From Mucilaginibacter pankratovii (lineage in GTDB: Bacteria > Bacteroidota > Bacteroidia > Sphingobacteriales > Sphingobacteriaceae), in contig NZ_JACWMY010000003.1 in the NCBI RefSeq assembly GCF_014773265.1, forward strand, positions 1 to 64,000: a stretch of DNA of 64,000 bases. Reading direction: 5' to 3'. Shown here in pieces: positions 1-8,554 of the stretch; the stretch's first letter is position 1; the number at the start of each line of letters is the position of its first letter. The notes under the pieces were generated by a model. That model was not told the origin of the DNA. It ran no database searches and saw only the letters and a program-made list of their open reading frames with translations. Position numbers and translations under genes: made by a program.

Positions 1-340
1 CGTTTGTTTTAATATTATCCTTGCTGCTTTACAGCGTTTAAAGGAAACCGAAGACTGGGTAAAAGATTGCTGGATGTGGCTCTACCGCGGTGCATGGCAC
101 GAGTTTGCTACCCACGAAATTGAGATGGCGGTACCTTTATCTCCTGCCGAAGTGATCCGCAAGCGCAACGCGATCTTTAAGCACCAGAGCCAAAAGGACC
201 GCCCCGTGTTCCCCGGTGATGATGCCCGCGAATTTTGGGTGCGTGCCGAGGACCGTAACCGCGAAACCGCCGTTTGCTATGATAAACTCGGTATGGCCGA
301 ATATGCGGCCATGGAGGCGTTTGTACGTTTTAAGTTTTAG
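1..340 (+). CDS. nagB: Glucosamine-6-phosphate deaminase, C-terminal end (partial)
   Basis: This is the last ~113 codons of a gene that enters the window from the left; the frame is open from base 2. The visible part matches the C-terminal extension of the long (about 640-residue) Bacteroidetes NagB, in which the deaminase is followed by a PIG-L/LmbE-like domain. Typical pieces are WLYRGAWHEF, HEIEMAVPLSP, FKHQSQKDRPVFPG, REFWVRAEDRNRETA and AMEAFVRFKF. The deaminase half, which converts glucosamine-6-phosphate to fructose-6-phosphate and ammonia, lies outside the window, so its catalytic residues cannot be checked. The next gene is a NagX-like acetyltransferase, which fits amino-sugar metabolism. 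Confidence 0.85.
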   Translation, partial: VCFNIILAALQRLKETEDWVKDCWMWLYRGAWHEFATHEIEMAVPLSPAEVIRKRNAIFKHQSQKDRPVFPGDDAREFWVRAEDRNRETAVCYDKLGMAEYAAMEAFVRFKF

Positions 341-354
341 TAACATAACCACTT

Positions 355-452
355 TGTCATTGCGAGCGATAGCGCGGCAATCTCATAGGACAATCCGGCA
401 TGCAAAGTTCGCCACTTGTCCTATGAGGTTGCTTCGTGCCTCGCAATGACAT
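355..452. repeat. Intergenic palindromic repeat, GTCATTGCGAG type
   Basis: The left arm TGTCATTGCGAG and the right arm CTCGCAATGACAT frame a structured centre; a second inner arm pairs TCTCATAGGACA with TGTCCTATGAG. The centre holds ATGCAAAGTTCGCCAC (400-415), which recurs exactly, inverted, at 15637-15652 in another repeat. Elements of this kind are widespread between genes in Sphingobacteria. The stem could end the nagB transcript, but there is no T-tract. Confidence 0.75.
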
Positions 453-475
453 AGCTCATTAGAATATAATAGTCA

Positions 476-1588
476 ATGACCACAGCCCTTACCAAATCTC
501 CCCGCCTGCTATCGCTCGATGTATTTCGAGGCATCACTATAGCAGGTATGATCCTTGTTAACGACCCCGGCGATTGGGGCCATATCTACGCACCGCTGGA
601 ACACTCCGTTTGGAATGGCTGCACGCCTACCGACCTGGTGTTTCCCTTCTTCCTCTTCATGGTGGGGATATCTATTGTTTACGCTATGGAAAGCAGGAAG
701 GCAAGCGGCGAAAACCAGTCGAGAATGATACTTACCGCACTGCGGCGCATGGTGGTGTTGATGCTCATCACCTGGTGTACACAAGTTATCCTCCGCTGGA
801 ACTTTGATCTGAGCAAACTGCGCCTGCCGGGCGTTTTGCCGCGTATCGCGCTGGTGTATTTTATCTGCACCGTGCTCTACCTTAAAACCTCACAAAAAAC
901 GCGCGACTGGGTATTTGTTATCGCATTAGTAGGCTATTATTTATTAATGACCTTTGTCCCCGTGCCCGGCGTAGGTTACGCCAACCTGGAACCCGAAACC
1001 AATTTAGGCGCCTGGATAGACCGTACACTGCTTACGCCCGACCACCTCTGGCGCTCCTCCCGCACCTGGGACCCGGAAGGTTTGCTGGGTACATTGCCTG
1101 CTATCGGCACCGGCCTGTTCGGTATCCGCGTGGGCACCTGGCTCAAACGCAAGGACCGCGACGACAGCATCAAAGTAAGCTGGATGTTCACCTATGGTGT
1201 TATCGCAGTATTGCTGGCCCTGCTTTGGGATCTGTTCTTCCCTATCAACAAAGCCTTGTGGACAAGCTCTTTTGTACTCTACACCGGCGGCCTGGCAACT
1301 ATTGGCCTGGCCATCTGCTTCTGGCTGATAGACGTGCAGGGGCATAAACGCCTCACCTACCCATTTGTGGTTTTCGGCACCAATGCCATTGCAGCTTACG
1401 TGCTGTCGGGCTTTATACCGCATTATTACAACCTGATAAAATGGGACGGGAAATCTATTTACGAGCACTTGTTTGTCCCTTATTTTTCGCCCGTAAATGC
1501 ATCGCTGCTGGGGGCAATTTTAATTGTGCTGATCCTTTGGTTAGTAATGTGGGTGTTTTATCTTCGTAAGATCTTTATAAAAATCTAA
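476..1588 (+). CDS. NagX-like / HGSNAT-family membrane acyltransferase (DUF5009)
   Basis: A 370-residue polytopic membrane protein with about ten hydrophobic segments. The N-terminus reads LSLDVFRGITIAGMILVN, then HSVWNGCTPTDLVFPFFLF, the signature of the heparan-alpha-glucosaminide N-acetyltransferase/NagX family. His43 sits where the catalytic histidine of human HGSNAT is found. Family members move acetyl groups across the membrane onto terminal glucosamine, or are linked to N-acetylglucosamine use in bacteria. The gene follows nagB, separated by a palindromic repeat, and runs into the DUF2059 gene with a 2-base gap, so those two are probably co-transcribed. The family call is firm; the substrate is inferred from context. 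Confidence 0.85.
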   Translation: MTTALTKSPRLLSLDVFRGITIAGMILVNDPGDWGHIYAPLEHSVWNGCTPTDLVFPFFLFMVGISIVYAMESRKASGENQSRMILTALRRMVVLMLITWCTQVILRWNFDLSKLRLPGVLPRIALVYFICTVLYLKTSQKTRDWVFVIALVGYYLLMTFVPVPGVGYANLEPETNLGAWIDRTLLTPDHLWRSSRTWDPEGLLGTLPAIGTGLFGIRVGTWLKRKDRDDSIKVSWMFTYGVIAVLLALLWDLFFPINKALWTSSFVLYTGGLATIGLAICFWLIDVQGHKRLTYPFVVFGTNAIAAYVLSGFIPHYYNLIKWDGKSIYEHLFVPYFSPVNASLLGAILIVLILWLVMWVFYLRKIFIKI

Positions 1589-1590
1589 GT

Positions 1591-2052
1591 ATGAAATTTA
1601 AACTCTTAATTGCTTTCATCTTATTCTGCACAGCAGTTAAAGCGCAAACCCCGGCGGTTACACCCAAACAATTAAAAGCTGCCGAAGATGTATTGATAGC
1701 ATCGCAAGCAGATGTTCAGTTCAAAGCGGGTATAACCACTATGCTAAAGCAGGCCAGCTCTTCCTTACCCGAAGATAAACGCGTTAAATTTATTGAAGTG
1801 ATGAACGCTTTCGTGGCTAAATATATCAGCTGGGACTCGATGAAGGATCAACTGGCCAGCCTTTACGCACAGGAGTTCACCGAAAAAGAATTGACCGACC
1901 TGGCTTTATTCTACCGGTCGCCGCTCGGCTTAAAGCTTAATCAGAAACAACCTGTGTTATTGCAAAAAGGCGCCGCATTAGGCCAGCAGGCCGTACAAAG
2001 CCACCAGGTAGAACTACAGCAAATGATGCAGGAAGCGTTTAAGGAGAAATAG
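1591..2052 (+). CDS. DUF2059 domain protein, exported
   Basis: A 153-residue protein with a signal peptide (residues 1-18, cleavage near VKAQT) and a helical body. The core pattern FAVKYISWDSMKDQLASLYAQEFTEKELTDLALFYRSP-like, spread over residues ~72-110, is the DUF2059 signature: a helix pair ending in a conserved E-F-T-E-x-E-L and FYxSPxG. The molecular function of DUF2059 is unknown. It starts 2 bases after the NagX-like gene and is probably expressed with it. It is followed by a 446-bp gap filled with repeats. Confidence 0.75.
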   Translation: MKFKLLIAFILFCTAVKAQTPAVTPKQLKAAEDVLIASQADVQFKAGITTMLKQASSSLPEDKRVKFIEVMNAFVAKYISWDSMKDQLASLYAQEFTEKELTDLALFYRSPLGLKLNQKQPVLLQKGAALGQQAVQSHQVELQQMMQEAFKEK

Positions 2053-2102
2053 CCGCCGCAGTTTATACCGTTGAAAGGTGGCACCTACGGAGCCTTTGAT
2101 TA

Positions 2103-2452
2103 TCGTTTCTTTAGAGCTATAAACACGGTACTCCTAACGGAGTGCGTCACAATAATTAATGTCATGTTGAATTTATTTCAACACCCCATCATGTAAGTAG
2201 CCATAAAGCATCGCGGCCTTGCATATCGTCCACCTGCCGTGTGGGGTGCTGAAAAAATTCCAGCATGACGGATGGAGCCCCGATCATTCGTTCTTTATAG
2301 CTATAAGCACAATACTCCTAACTGAGTGCGTCACAATAATGAATGTCATGTTGAATTTATTTCAACACCCATCATATAAGTAGCCACAAAGCATTGCCGC
2401 ATTGCATACCGTCCACCTGCCGTGTGGGGTGCTGAAAAAATTTCAGCATGAC
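2103..2452. repeat. Tandemly duplicated palindromic intergenic element
   Basis: The 446-bp gap 2053-2498 has no gene. It holds two copies of one ~165-bp unit, about 184 bp apart (2103-2269 and 2287-2452). Each starts with a small palindrome around ACTCCTAAC(G/T)GAGT and then a long imperfect stem from GTCATGTTGAA (2161, 2345) to CAGCATGAC (ends 2269, 2452). The copies differ by scattered substitutions, so the duplication is not recent. The stem ends GTCAT/ATGAC are shared with the repeats at 355, 15574 and 52199. Confidence 0.8.
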
Positions 2453-2475
2453 GGGGTGTTTGTGCTGTTTCAAGC

Positions 2476-2490
2476 GGCTCCGGCGGAGCC
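2476..2490. other. Short perfect hairpin downstream of the deacetylase
   Basis: GGCTCC-GGC-GGAGCC is a perfect 6-bp stem 9 bases past the stop codon of the minus-strand deacetylase gene. There is no T-run in that direction, so termination is only possible, not shown. Confidence 0.35.
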
Positions 2491-2498
2491 ACCTGTTT

Positions 2499-5084
2499 CT
2501 ACTTAAAATATCCTACACCTTCTTTTTTAGGAGGTTTGCTCAGTAAATTCACAAACAAACGATACGCTCCTGGCACGCCAGCAGGTAATTCTCTAAAGAA
2601 AACCAGCGAGGTGTACACAAAACGGCCGGCACCATAATCGGCTACGATGAGCGAGCCATTGCTTTGTGCCTCGCCCGGGTCGCCCATTTGCAGCGGGGTT
2701 TTGTATTGCGGGTCGATATTGCTTACCATGTATACACTGCGTTCCTGTATCCAGCCTTTAAAATCTTCCAGGGTTATTTTGTTAGGGTAATTCAGCACCG
2801 GGCTATCCTTATCTAAAATAGTAACCGGCGAATCCTCGGTTGTCACCCTTTGATTCACCACCTGGAAGGGGTACGGCCCAAGTGCTTTGGTAACCAATCC
2901 GTTATTATTATTGTATTGCACCACCAGGTTGCCGCCATTTTTTACATACTCCATCAGCTTTGGTTGCTCGTAGGCCAGGCGCTGGTTCACGTTATAGGCA
3001 CGCACGCCTATTACAATGGCATCGTAAACACTCAGGTCGCCGTTGATGATCTCGCCTTCGGTTAGCGGATGTACCTGGTAGCCTACTTCGCGCAGGGCAT
3101 CGGGGATCAGGTCGCCTGCACCGGCAATGTAGCCGATGCGTTTCCCGGCTGTTTTCAGGTCGATGTTTACCAGCTTTGCCTGCGCCGGCGGGAAGATGGT
3201 AATGGCGGGGATGTGGTTGTATTTAATACTGAGTAAGCCTTGTGAGAAGGATTTGCCGTTGGCGGTAACAACAACATCCAGGTCTGCCGTATTCGATTTA
3301 TTGTCTGTTGGTGCGATGGTAAAGTTGGCGGTCCATTCATCGCCTTTTTTCTTGCCGGCAAAATCGGCTTTGCCGGTTATCTTCCAGCCTGCAATTGGTT
3401 TTATGCTGACGTTGCCGCTGGCATTGGTATAGCTTTTGAGTTTCACCTGTACAACCTGCGGCACCGAACTATTGTATACGTAAGCTTTTTCGGCTATAGT
3501 AGCGGTTACCGGTGGGGTAATTTCCAAAGGCTGGTAGATCTCGCCGCGGGCGGGGTCAACGTATTTAAATTGGACGGGCCTGCTTAGGTTTATGGTTTTA
3601 TCCAAAATAGTAAACGCAAAGTTTGCTGTAATTGGAAAATTCTCCGGTAGGGACTTTTGTTCAGCAAGTCCGTTGTCGAGGTAGTCGATATTGTAGGAAC
3701 CAATACTATGGGATTGCTTCAACCAATACGGTTGCGTTATTCCTTTCGCTTTTATTATGTTGTCAACAGTTTTTAAAGTATTTTTTTCAATGGGGGTTGC
3801 GTCCCTATTTATTCCGCCCATCGATATTCCCCCTATCGCATCAGCGTCACTAAAGTCCAAATAATAGTAACCGGAAAATTTTATCGCGACATCGCTTCTA
3901 ACCATCATCTGTGTTCGGATGCGAATGCTATCGCCAACTGCATAGGAAGGTTCTACCGCATAGCTCTCAAACCACAATCCGGCACACGCGGCTATTAACT
4001 CTTTTAACTCTTTTGCTTTTTGCTTGTGCCAGTAAGTATATTCCTCCACCGCGCCGGCTTTTAGCCTTACGGTTTGCATGGTTTTATCATTTACAAAATC
4101 CATATCCACCTTATCCAGCAGTTTTACCAGTGCCGGTACCGAAGCTTCGGGCGTATCGTCGTTAAAGCTTTTACGGATAGCGGCCAGTTCTTCGCCTATC
4201 GGTGCGCCGCCGGGGATGCGGGCCCAGGTGGTGGTTACACCATCCATCAGGTCGGTTTTTGGGGCATCGCCCAGTATCGTTTTAAAATACTCAAAAGCAT
4301 CGCCACGCTGACGCGCCGAGCCAAAGCCCTGCGTTTTATGGTTGCTGCGGCTTTCGGCGGCTATTTCGCCATAGCTTTCGCCCAGGATGGGGTTGTAGCC
4401 GCCAACGTTCAGCTTAAACTGGTCTTCCGATGTGGTGTTGGTATTGCCAAAATTAAAAGTGTTCCAAAGCAGGCGTTTGGCTTGCCACGGGGTAACGCCA
4501 TTTTTTAATTGTTCGGGGTAGCGTTTCGGGTCGGCCGCGGCGCTGAATGCTTCCTGGGCTAATATGGCTGATGCGGTGTGGTTACCATGGCCGCCTTCGC
4601 CTGTTGTAGGGAAACGGCAGATCATTACATCGGGCCTGAACTGGCGGATCACCCAAACCATATCCCCTAATATTTTATCCTTGTCCCAAAACTTCAGCGT
4701 TTCCTCCGGGTTTTTAGAAAAACCAAAATCGGTAGCACGGCTAAAGAATTGTTCGGCGCCGTCTACACGGCGGGCGGCCAAAAGTTCCTGCGTGCGGATC
4801 AGTCCCAGTAATTCGCTTTGCTCGTTGCCTATCAGGTTTTGCCCGCCATCGCCGCGGGTAAGGGATAAATAACCCGTGCGGTAATGCTTTTCCTGCGCCA
4901 GGTAAGCCAGCAGGCGGGTATTTTCATCGTCGGGGTGGGCGGCAATGTAGAGCACGCTACCCAAAACGTTCAGTTTTTTAAAATTCTGTTGTATGGTACC
5001 GATATCGCTGGGCGGGGCGGTTTGGGCATTAAGGCTTTGATAAACAAGAAATAAGGCGAGGGTAAACAGCAAAGTACGCTTCAT
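2499..5084 (-). CDS. Secreted PIG-L family deacetylase (LmbE-like)
   Basis: An 861-residue protein with a signal peptide (cleavage after about residue 20, LNA-QTA). The PIG-L/LmbE domain covers roughly residues 40-290. It has the zinc motif AHPDDE at 49-54 and the second ligand set HGNH at 166-169, both intact. The middle is beta-rich, and residues ~640-780 (IGYIAGAGDLIPDALREVGY onward) resemble a glutamine-amidotransferase-like fold. Family members remove N-acetyl groups from amino sugars, so deacetylation of a glycan or glycoconjugate outside the cytoplasm is likely; the substrate is unknown. It is a single gene between two repeat-filled gaps. Confidence 0.85.
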   Translation of the reverse strand: MKRTLLFTLALFLVYQSLNAQTAPPSDIGTIQQNFKKLNVLGSVLYIAAHPDDENTRLLAYLAQEKHYRTGYLSLTRGDGGQNLIGNEQSELLGLIRTQELLAARRVDGAEQFFSRATDFGFSKNPEETLKFWDKDKILGDMVWVIRQFRPDVMICRFPTTGEGGHGNHTASAILAQEAFSAAADPKRYPEQLKNGVTPWQAKRLLWNTFNFGNTNTTSEDQFKLNVGGYNPILGESYGEIAAESRSNHKTQGFGSARQRGDAFEYFKTILGDAPKTDLMDGVTTTWARIPGGAPIGEELAAIRKSFNDDTPEASVPALVKLLDKVDMDFVNDKTMQTVRLKAGAVEEYTYWHKQKAKELKELIAACAGLWFESYAVEPSYAVGDSIRIRTQMMVRSDVAIKFSGYYYLDFSDADAIGGISMGGINRDATPIEKNTLKTVDNIIKAKGITQPYWLKQSHSIGSYNIDYLDNGLAEQKSLPENFPITANFAFTILDKTINLSRPVQFKYVDPARGEIYQPLEITPPVTATIAEKAYVYNSSVPQVVQVKLKSYTNASGNVSIKPIAGWKITGKADFAGKKKGDEWTANFTIAPTDNKSNTADLDVVVTANGKSFSQGLLSIKYNHIPAITIFPPAQAKLVNIDLKTAGKRIGYIAGAGDLIPDALREVGYQVHPLTEGEIINGDLSVYDAIVIGVRAYNVNQRLAYEQPKLMEYVKNGGNLVVQYNNNNGLVTKALGPYPFQVVNQRVTTEDSPVTILDKDSPVLNYPNKITLEDFKGWIQERSVYMVSNIDPQYKTPLQMGDPGEAQSNGSLIVADYGAGRFVYTSLVFFRELPAGVPGAYRLFVNLLSKPPKKEGVGYFK

Positions 5085-5089
5085 AAGAA

Positions 5090-5097
5090 CAAATATA
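5090..5097 (-). promoter_or_regulatory. -7 box like TAnnTTTG before the deacetylase gene
   Basis: On the minus strand TATATTTG matches the Bacteroidetes -7 consensus and lies only 5 bases before the ATG at 5084. If used, the transcript would be almost leaderless. No -33 box is visible, so this may be chance. Confidence 0.25.
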
Positions 5098-5217
5098 TTA
5101 TAAACACTTATTAGGCGGATAAGGTATCAATAATATTATATGGGGGTGATAAATGGTTTTGCTTTTTTATGTCAGCCATGGCGATGATTCACATAATCCG
5201 AATATCTTACTGGCGAG

Positions 5218-5338
5218 TTGACTCACCCCCAACCCCTCCCTCCTGCGCAAAGAGGGGAGTTTTTTCTTTCTCTTTTCTTCACCTTCTTTACCGCAGGTAG
5301 AGAGGGTTGAACAGCGTAGCGCATTCGGGGTGAGTCAA
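5218..5338. repeat. Intergenic inverted repeat with TTGACTCACCCC ends
   Basis: The 384-bp gap 5085-5468 has no gene. TTGACTCACCCC at 5218 is mirrored by GGGGTGAGTCAA ending at 5338, a perfect 12-bp terminal inverted repeat. Inside are ACCCCTCCCT and GAGGGGAG pieces, a type of C/G-rich palindrome also seen at 24184-24274. It carries no transposase and resembles a miniature mobile or REP-like element. Confidence 0.65.
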
Positions 5339-5441
5339 ATATGCGTGCGATTAAGCTAACATTTCAACCGAATTTAACCAATTAATTTCTTAATCATGAC
5401 TATCAATGTCTTACATTAATTTGACAAAATTAATTTTAATT

Positions 5442-5464
5442 AATTAATCGATTGATTAATTTTG
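5442..5464 (+). promoter_or_regulatory. Probable TetR operator overlapping a -7 box
   Basis: AATTAATC-GATT-GATTAATT is a perfect inverted repeat with 8-bp arms and a 4-bp centre (5442-5461). It overlaps TAATTTTG (5457-5464), which fits the TAnnTTTG -7 consensus. It lies 20 bases before the ATG at 5484 of a TetR gene that heads the efflux operon. This is the expected layout of an autoregulatory TetR operator; binding is inferred. Confidence 0.6.
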
Positions 5465-5483
5465 TGCCGTGATAATAACCACA

Positions 5484-6113
5484 ATGGAAAAAGAGAAGAC
5501 AGATAAAAAGGATCATATCCTGGATGTAGCGGAGAGGATCTTTGCAGAATTTGGCTACGACGGAGCATCCACCCGTGCTATATCCGGCGAAGCCGGCGTA
5601 AATATGGCTATGCTTAATTATTACTTCGGCTCTAAAGAAGGTGTGTTCCTGGCAATTTTTGAACGCCGCATCGCCTACTTCCAAAAATTACTGGCAGAAA
5701 TTGGTGATGATGGCCATGTGTCTCCCTGGGGAAAGCTGGATAAGTATGTGGATAGCTACGTGGAGCGCGTGGTAAACAACAATTGTTTCCATATTATGCT
5801 GAACAGGGAAATCTCCAAAACCAAAAAAACGGAGCTTACCGATAAAATTACCCAAATCATCATGAAAAACGTCATCGTTTTTCAGAACATCATTGCCGAG
5901 GGTATTAAAAGCGGTGACTTCAATAAGGACACTGATCAGCAATTACTGGTGGCAACCATATTCGGTACTAAAAACTACCTCATCAACACACCGCATATTT
6001 CATCGGTAGTAATGGGTTATGATGTACTGGACAGCCAGGCACAGGAAGAGAAATTAAAGCCCCGCCTTAAAAAATATTTGAAGAACCTTTTGAAAGCTTA
6101 CCTACAAAACTAA
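5484..6113 (+). CDS. TetR/AcrR family transcriptional regulator
   Basis: A ~209-residue repressor-type protein. The N-terminal helix-turn-helix reads ILDVAERIFAEFGYDGAST, then ISGEAGVNMAMLNYYFGSKEGVF, the classic TetR_N pattern. The rest is the helical ligand-binding and dimerisation domain. A GTG five codons upstream (5469) is in frame, but ATG 5484 gives the usual short charged N-terminus (MEKEKTDKKDH), and GTG 5469 would lie inside the likely transcription start region. The gene is the first of a four-gene operon (1 base to the TolC gene) and very probably represses it through the inverted repeat upstream. The inducer is unknown. Confidence 0.9.
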   Translation: MEKEKTDKKDHILDVAERIFAEFGYDGASTRAISGEAGVNMAMLNYYFGSKEGVFLAIFERRIAYFQKLLAEIGDDGHVSPWGKLDKYVDSYVERVVNNNCFHIMLNREISKTKKTELTDKITQIIMKNVIVFQNIIAEGIKSGDFNKDTDQQLLVATIFGTKNYLINTPHISSVVMGYDVLDSQAQEEKLKPRLKKYLKNLLKAYLQN

Positions 6114-6114
6114 A

Positions 6115-7479
6115 ATGACAACCATAAATAATAGTCCCTTGAAACCTCATCTACTAACAAGAGCTGTTAAGGCCGCGGGTGGTTTTGCTGTGTTAATTAC
6201 GGCATTACTTATTACCAACCCGGTAGCGGCACAAGACAGAACCATTACACTTGACGAAGCCGTTAAGCTGGGATTGGAAAACAGCAAAATACTTAAGCTA
6301 TCACAATCGAAGATAGACCATGCGGTATCGCAATTTGAACAGGCTAAGGACCTGGCCCTGCCAACCGGTAACGCCAGCTTTGGCTACAGCCGCGCACAGA
6401 TCCCGGCCCACAGGCTGGAGTTTGGTGAAGAAAGCCTGAGCCTGCCCAGCAGCGCCAACGCCTACTTAGGTACGCTATCGTTAAACCAGATAATATGGGC
6501 CGGCAATAAATTACGCTACGCCCGCGAAAGCACCAACCTGCTTACGCAGGTTGCCCGCCTTGATGCCGTTAACGACCGCGACCAGATAGCTTACAACGTG
6601 ATCAATGCTTACTATAACCTTTACAAGGTAATACAGGCCAAGAAAGTGGTTGAGCAGAATTTAGCCACTATAGATGCGCAGATAAAACAATCGCAGCGCT
6701 TTTTCGACCAGGGTTTGGTTACCAAGAACGATGTATTGCGTTTTCAATTACAGCGCTGCAACATCGAGCTGAACGGTATCGACCTGGAGAACAATCGCCG
6801 CATCATCAATTATAATATGGATATCCTGCTTGGCTTACCAGAAACTACCCAGTTGAGTATTGCCCAGATTACGGAGGCCGACAGATCTGCAGCGCCTTTG
6901 GCAAACTATATTGATACCGCGCTTGCACACCGTGCAGAATTACGCCAGATGGACCTGCGCACCCAGGTTGCCGAAACCAATATCAAAAGCATCCGGGCAA
7001 ATACATCGCCAACGCTTTCGGCTTCGGGCAGTGCCTACTATGTGGGTGTAGCGGCTAACCCTATCCCAAAGAGCGGTAATTTTATTACCCCGATATCATT
7101 AGGTGTTACCCTTGGCTGGAATTTCGGTACGCTGTGGACCAACAAAAACAAGGTTACCGAAGCACGTTTACAACGCGAAGAAGTGATCGTAAACAAAGGC
7201 ATCTATACCGATAACATCAAAAACGAGGTGAACCAAAGCTATCAAAACTATAAAACGGCGATAGATAAGATCAACCTGCTGCAAACATCGATCAACCAGG
7301 CTACGGAGAATAACAGGATCCTGGAATCGAAATACAAGAGTAATATCTCATCGGCTACCGATCGTGCCGATGCGCAAACCTTGCTTTACCAGGCCGAAAT
7401 TAACCTGGAACTGGCTAAAGCTGATGCAGGCCTTGCTTACTACACTCTATTAAAATCAACCGGAACACTTAACAAATAA
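6115..7479 (+). CDS. TolC family outer membrane efflux protein
   Basis: A 454-residue protein with an N-terminal signal sequence (hydrophobic stretch ~22-38, cleavage near VAAQD) and two TolC/OEP repeats rich in long amphipathic helices, starting with ITLDEAVKLGLENSK. Family proteins form a trimeric outer-membrane channel with a periplasmic tunnel. It lies between the TetR gene (1 base before) and the EmrA-like adaptor (17 bases after), so it is the exit duct of the pump encoded here. Confidence 0.9.
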   Translation: MTTINNSPLKPHLLTRAVKAAGGFAVLITALLITNPVAAQDRTITLDEAVKLGLENSKILKLSQSKIDHAVSQFEQAKDLALPTGNASFGYSRAQIPAHRLEFGEESLSLPSSANAYLGTLSLNQIIWAGNKLRYARESTNLLTQVARLDAVNDRDQIAYNVINAYYNLYKVIQAKKVVEQNLATIDAQIKQSQRFFDQGLVTKNDVLRFQLQRCNIELNGIDLENNRRIINYNMDILLGLPETTQLSIAQITEADRSAAPLANYIDTALAHRAELRQMDLRTQVAETNIKSIRANTSPTLSASGSAYYVGVAANPIPKSGNFITPISLGVTLGWNFGTLWTNKNKVTEARLQREEVIVNKGIYTDNIKNEVNQSYQNYKTAIDKINLLQTSINQATENNRILESKYKSNISSATDRADAQTLLYQAEINLELAKADAGLAYYTLLKSTGTLNK

Positions 7480-7496
7480 TACAAAATCAAAATAAA

Positions 7497-8549
7497 ATGG
7501 CAACTCAGGAAACAGAAACCAAAAAGAAACCAAACAGAGTTCTTCCTATCATATTGGGGATCATACTTGTCGGTGGTATCATTTTCGGTGTAAAAGAATA
7601 CATATATTTTAGTAAGCACGTTGATACCGACGATGCACAGATAGACGGTGATATAAGCCCCGTAGTAGCGCGCGTTGGCGGCTATGTGGATAGCATTATG
7701 TTCGAAGAAAACACCCACGTAAACAAAAGCCAGCTGCTGGTGAAAATAGACCCGCGCGATTATCAGGTTAAACTGGAGCAGGCTCAGGCAGCACAAGTAG
7801 GCGCAAGCGCTAACATTGGCGTTGGCGAATCGCAGATCTCTACCACCGCGGCAAACTCATCAAGCGCTAAAGCGGAAGTAACATCGGCAGGTGCCCGGTT
7901 AGATAAGGTACGCAAAGACTACGCACGTTACGCTAACCTGATTAAAGATGGATCCATAACCGGCCAGCAATTTGACCAGGCAAAAGCCGATTTAGAAGTG
8001 GCGCAGGCAAATTACAATGCAGCAAAAGACAAATATAAAGCTGCTTTGGAGCAGGTAGCTACCACCCGCAGCCAATTAAAGGTTACCAATACCGGCGTAA
8101 CGCAGAAACAAGTGGATATCGACTACGCTAAGCTACAGCTCTCTTATACAGATATCAAAGCGCCTGCAACAGGCGTGGTATCTAAAAAGAATGTACAGGT
8201 GGGCCAATTGGTACAGGCCGGCCAAACCTTGTTTTCGATAGTGAACGATAACAGCATTTTTATCACCGCCAACTTTAAAGAAACCCAACTGGAGAAAATT
8301 AAGAACGGGCAAAAAGTTGATGTAAAGGTTGATGCCTACCCTAATCTTAAAGTAGAAGGTACGGTTTACAACTTTTCGCCTGCTACAGGTGCTAAGTTCT
8401 CGTTACTGCCACCGGATAACGCTACCGGTAACTTTGTGAAAGTTGTGCAGCGCATCCCGGTAAAAATTAAACTGACCGGAAGCAAAGAAGACCTTGCGAA
8501 ACTACGCCCGGGTATGAGCGTTGATGTTTCGGTAAATACAAAAGACTAA
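7497..8549 (+). CDS. HlyD/EmrA family periplasmic adaptor
   Basis: A 350-residue membrane fusion protein. A single N-terminal membrane anchor (about residues 14-32) is followed by DTDDAQIDGDISPVVARVGGYV, the EmrA-type half of the lipoyl domain. Next comes a long coiled-coil hairpin (~85-185), the second half-lipoyl segment (IKAPATGVVSKKNVQVGQLV) and a beta-barrel domain. Proteins of this type link an inner-membrane transporter to a TolC channel. The 17-base and 5-base gaps to its neighbours show one operon with the TolC and DHA2 genes. Confidence 0.92.
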   Translation: MATQETETKKKPNRVLPIILGIILVGGIIFGVKEYIYFSKHVDTDDAQIDGDISPVVARVGGYVDSIMFEENTHVNKSQLLVKIDPRDYQVKLEQAQAAQVGASANIGVGESQISTTAANSSSAKAEVTSAGARLDKVRKDYARYANLIKDGSITGQQFDQAKADLEVAQANYNAAKDKYKAALEQVATTRSQLKVTNTGVTQKQVDIDYAKLQLSYTDIKAPATGVVSKKNVQVGQLVQAGQTLFSIVNDNSIFITANFKETQLEKIKNGQKVDVKVDAYPNLKVEGTVYNFSPATGAKFSLLPPDNATGNFVKVVQRIPVKIKLTGSKEDLAKLRPGMSVDVSVNTKD

Positions 8550-8554
8550 ATAAC

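Noticed and set aside
2053..2498. CRISPR-like array
   Set aside because: Only two diverged units with internal palindromes; there are no regular short repeats and spacers, and no cas gene.
4074..4508. A 144-codon frame opposite the PIG-L deacetylase gene
   Set aside because: No motif or start context; the minus-strand gene is complete and continuous across it.
5218..5338. Complete insertion sequence
   Set aside because: It has terminal inverted repeats but only 121 bp and no coding capacity; at most a miniature element.
5469..5483. GTG start adding five residues to the TetR protein
   Set aside because: It would lie only 4 bases after the -7 box; the ATG at 5484 fits better.
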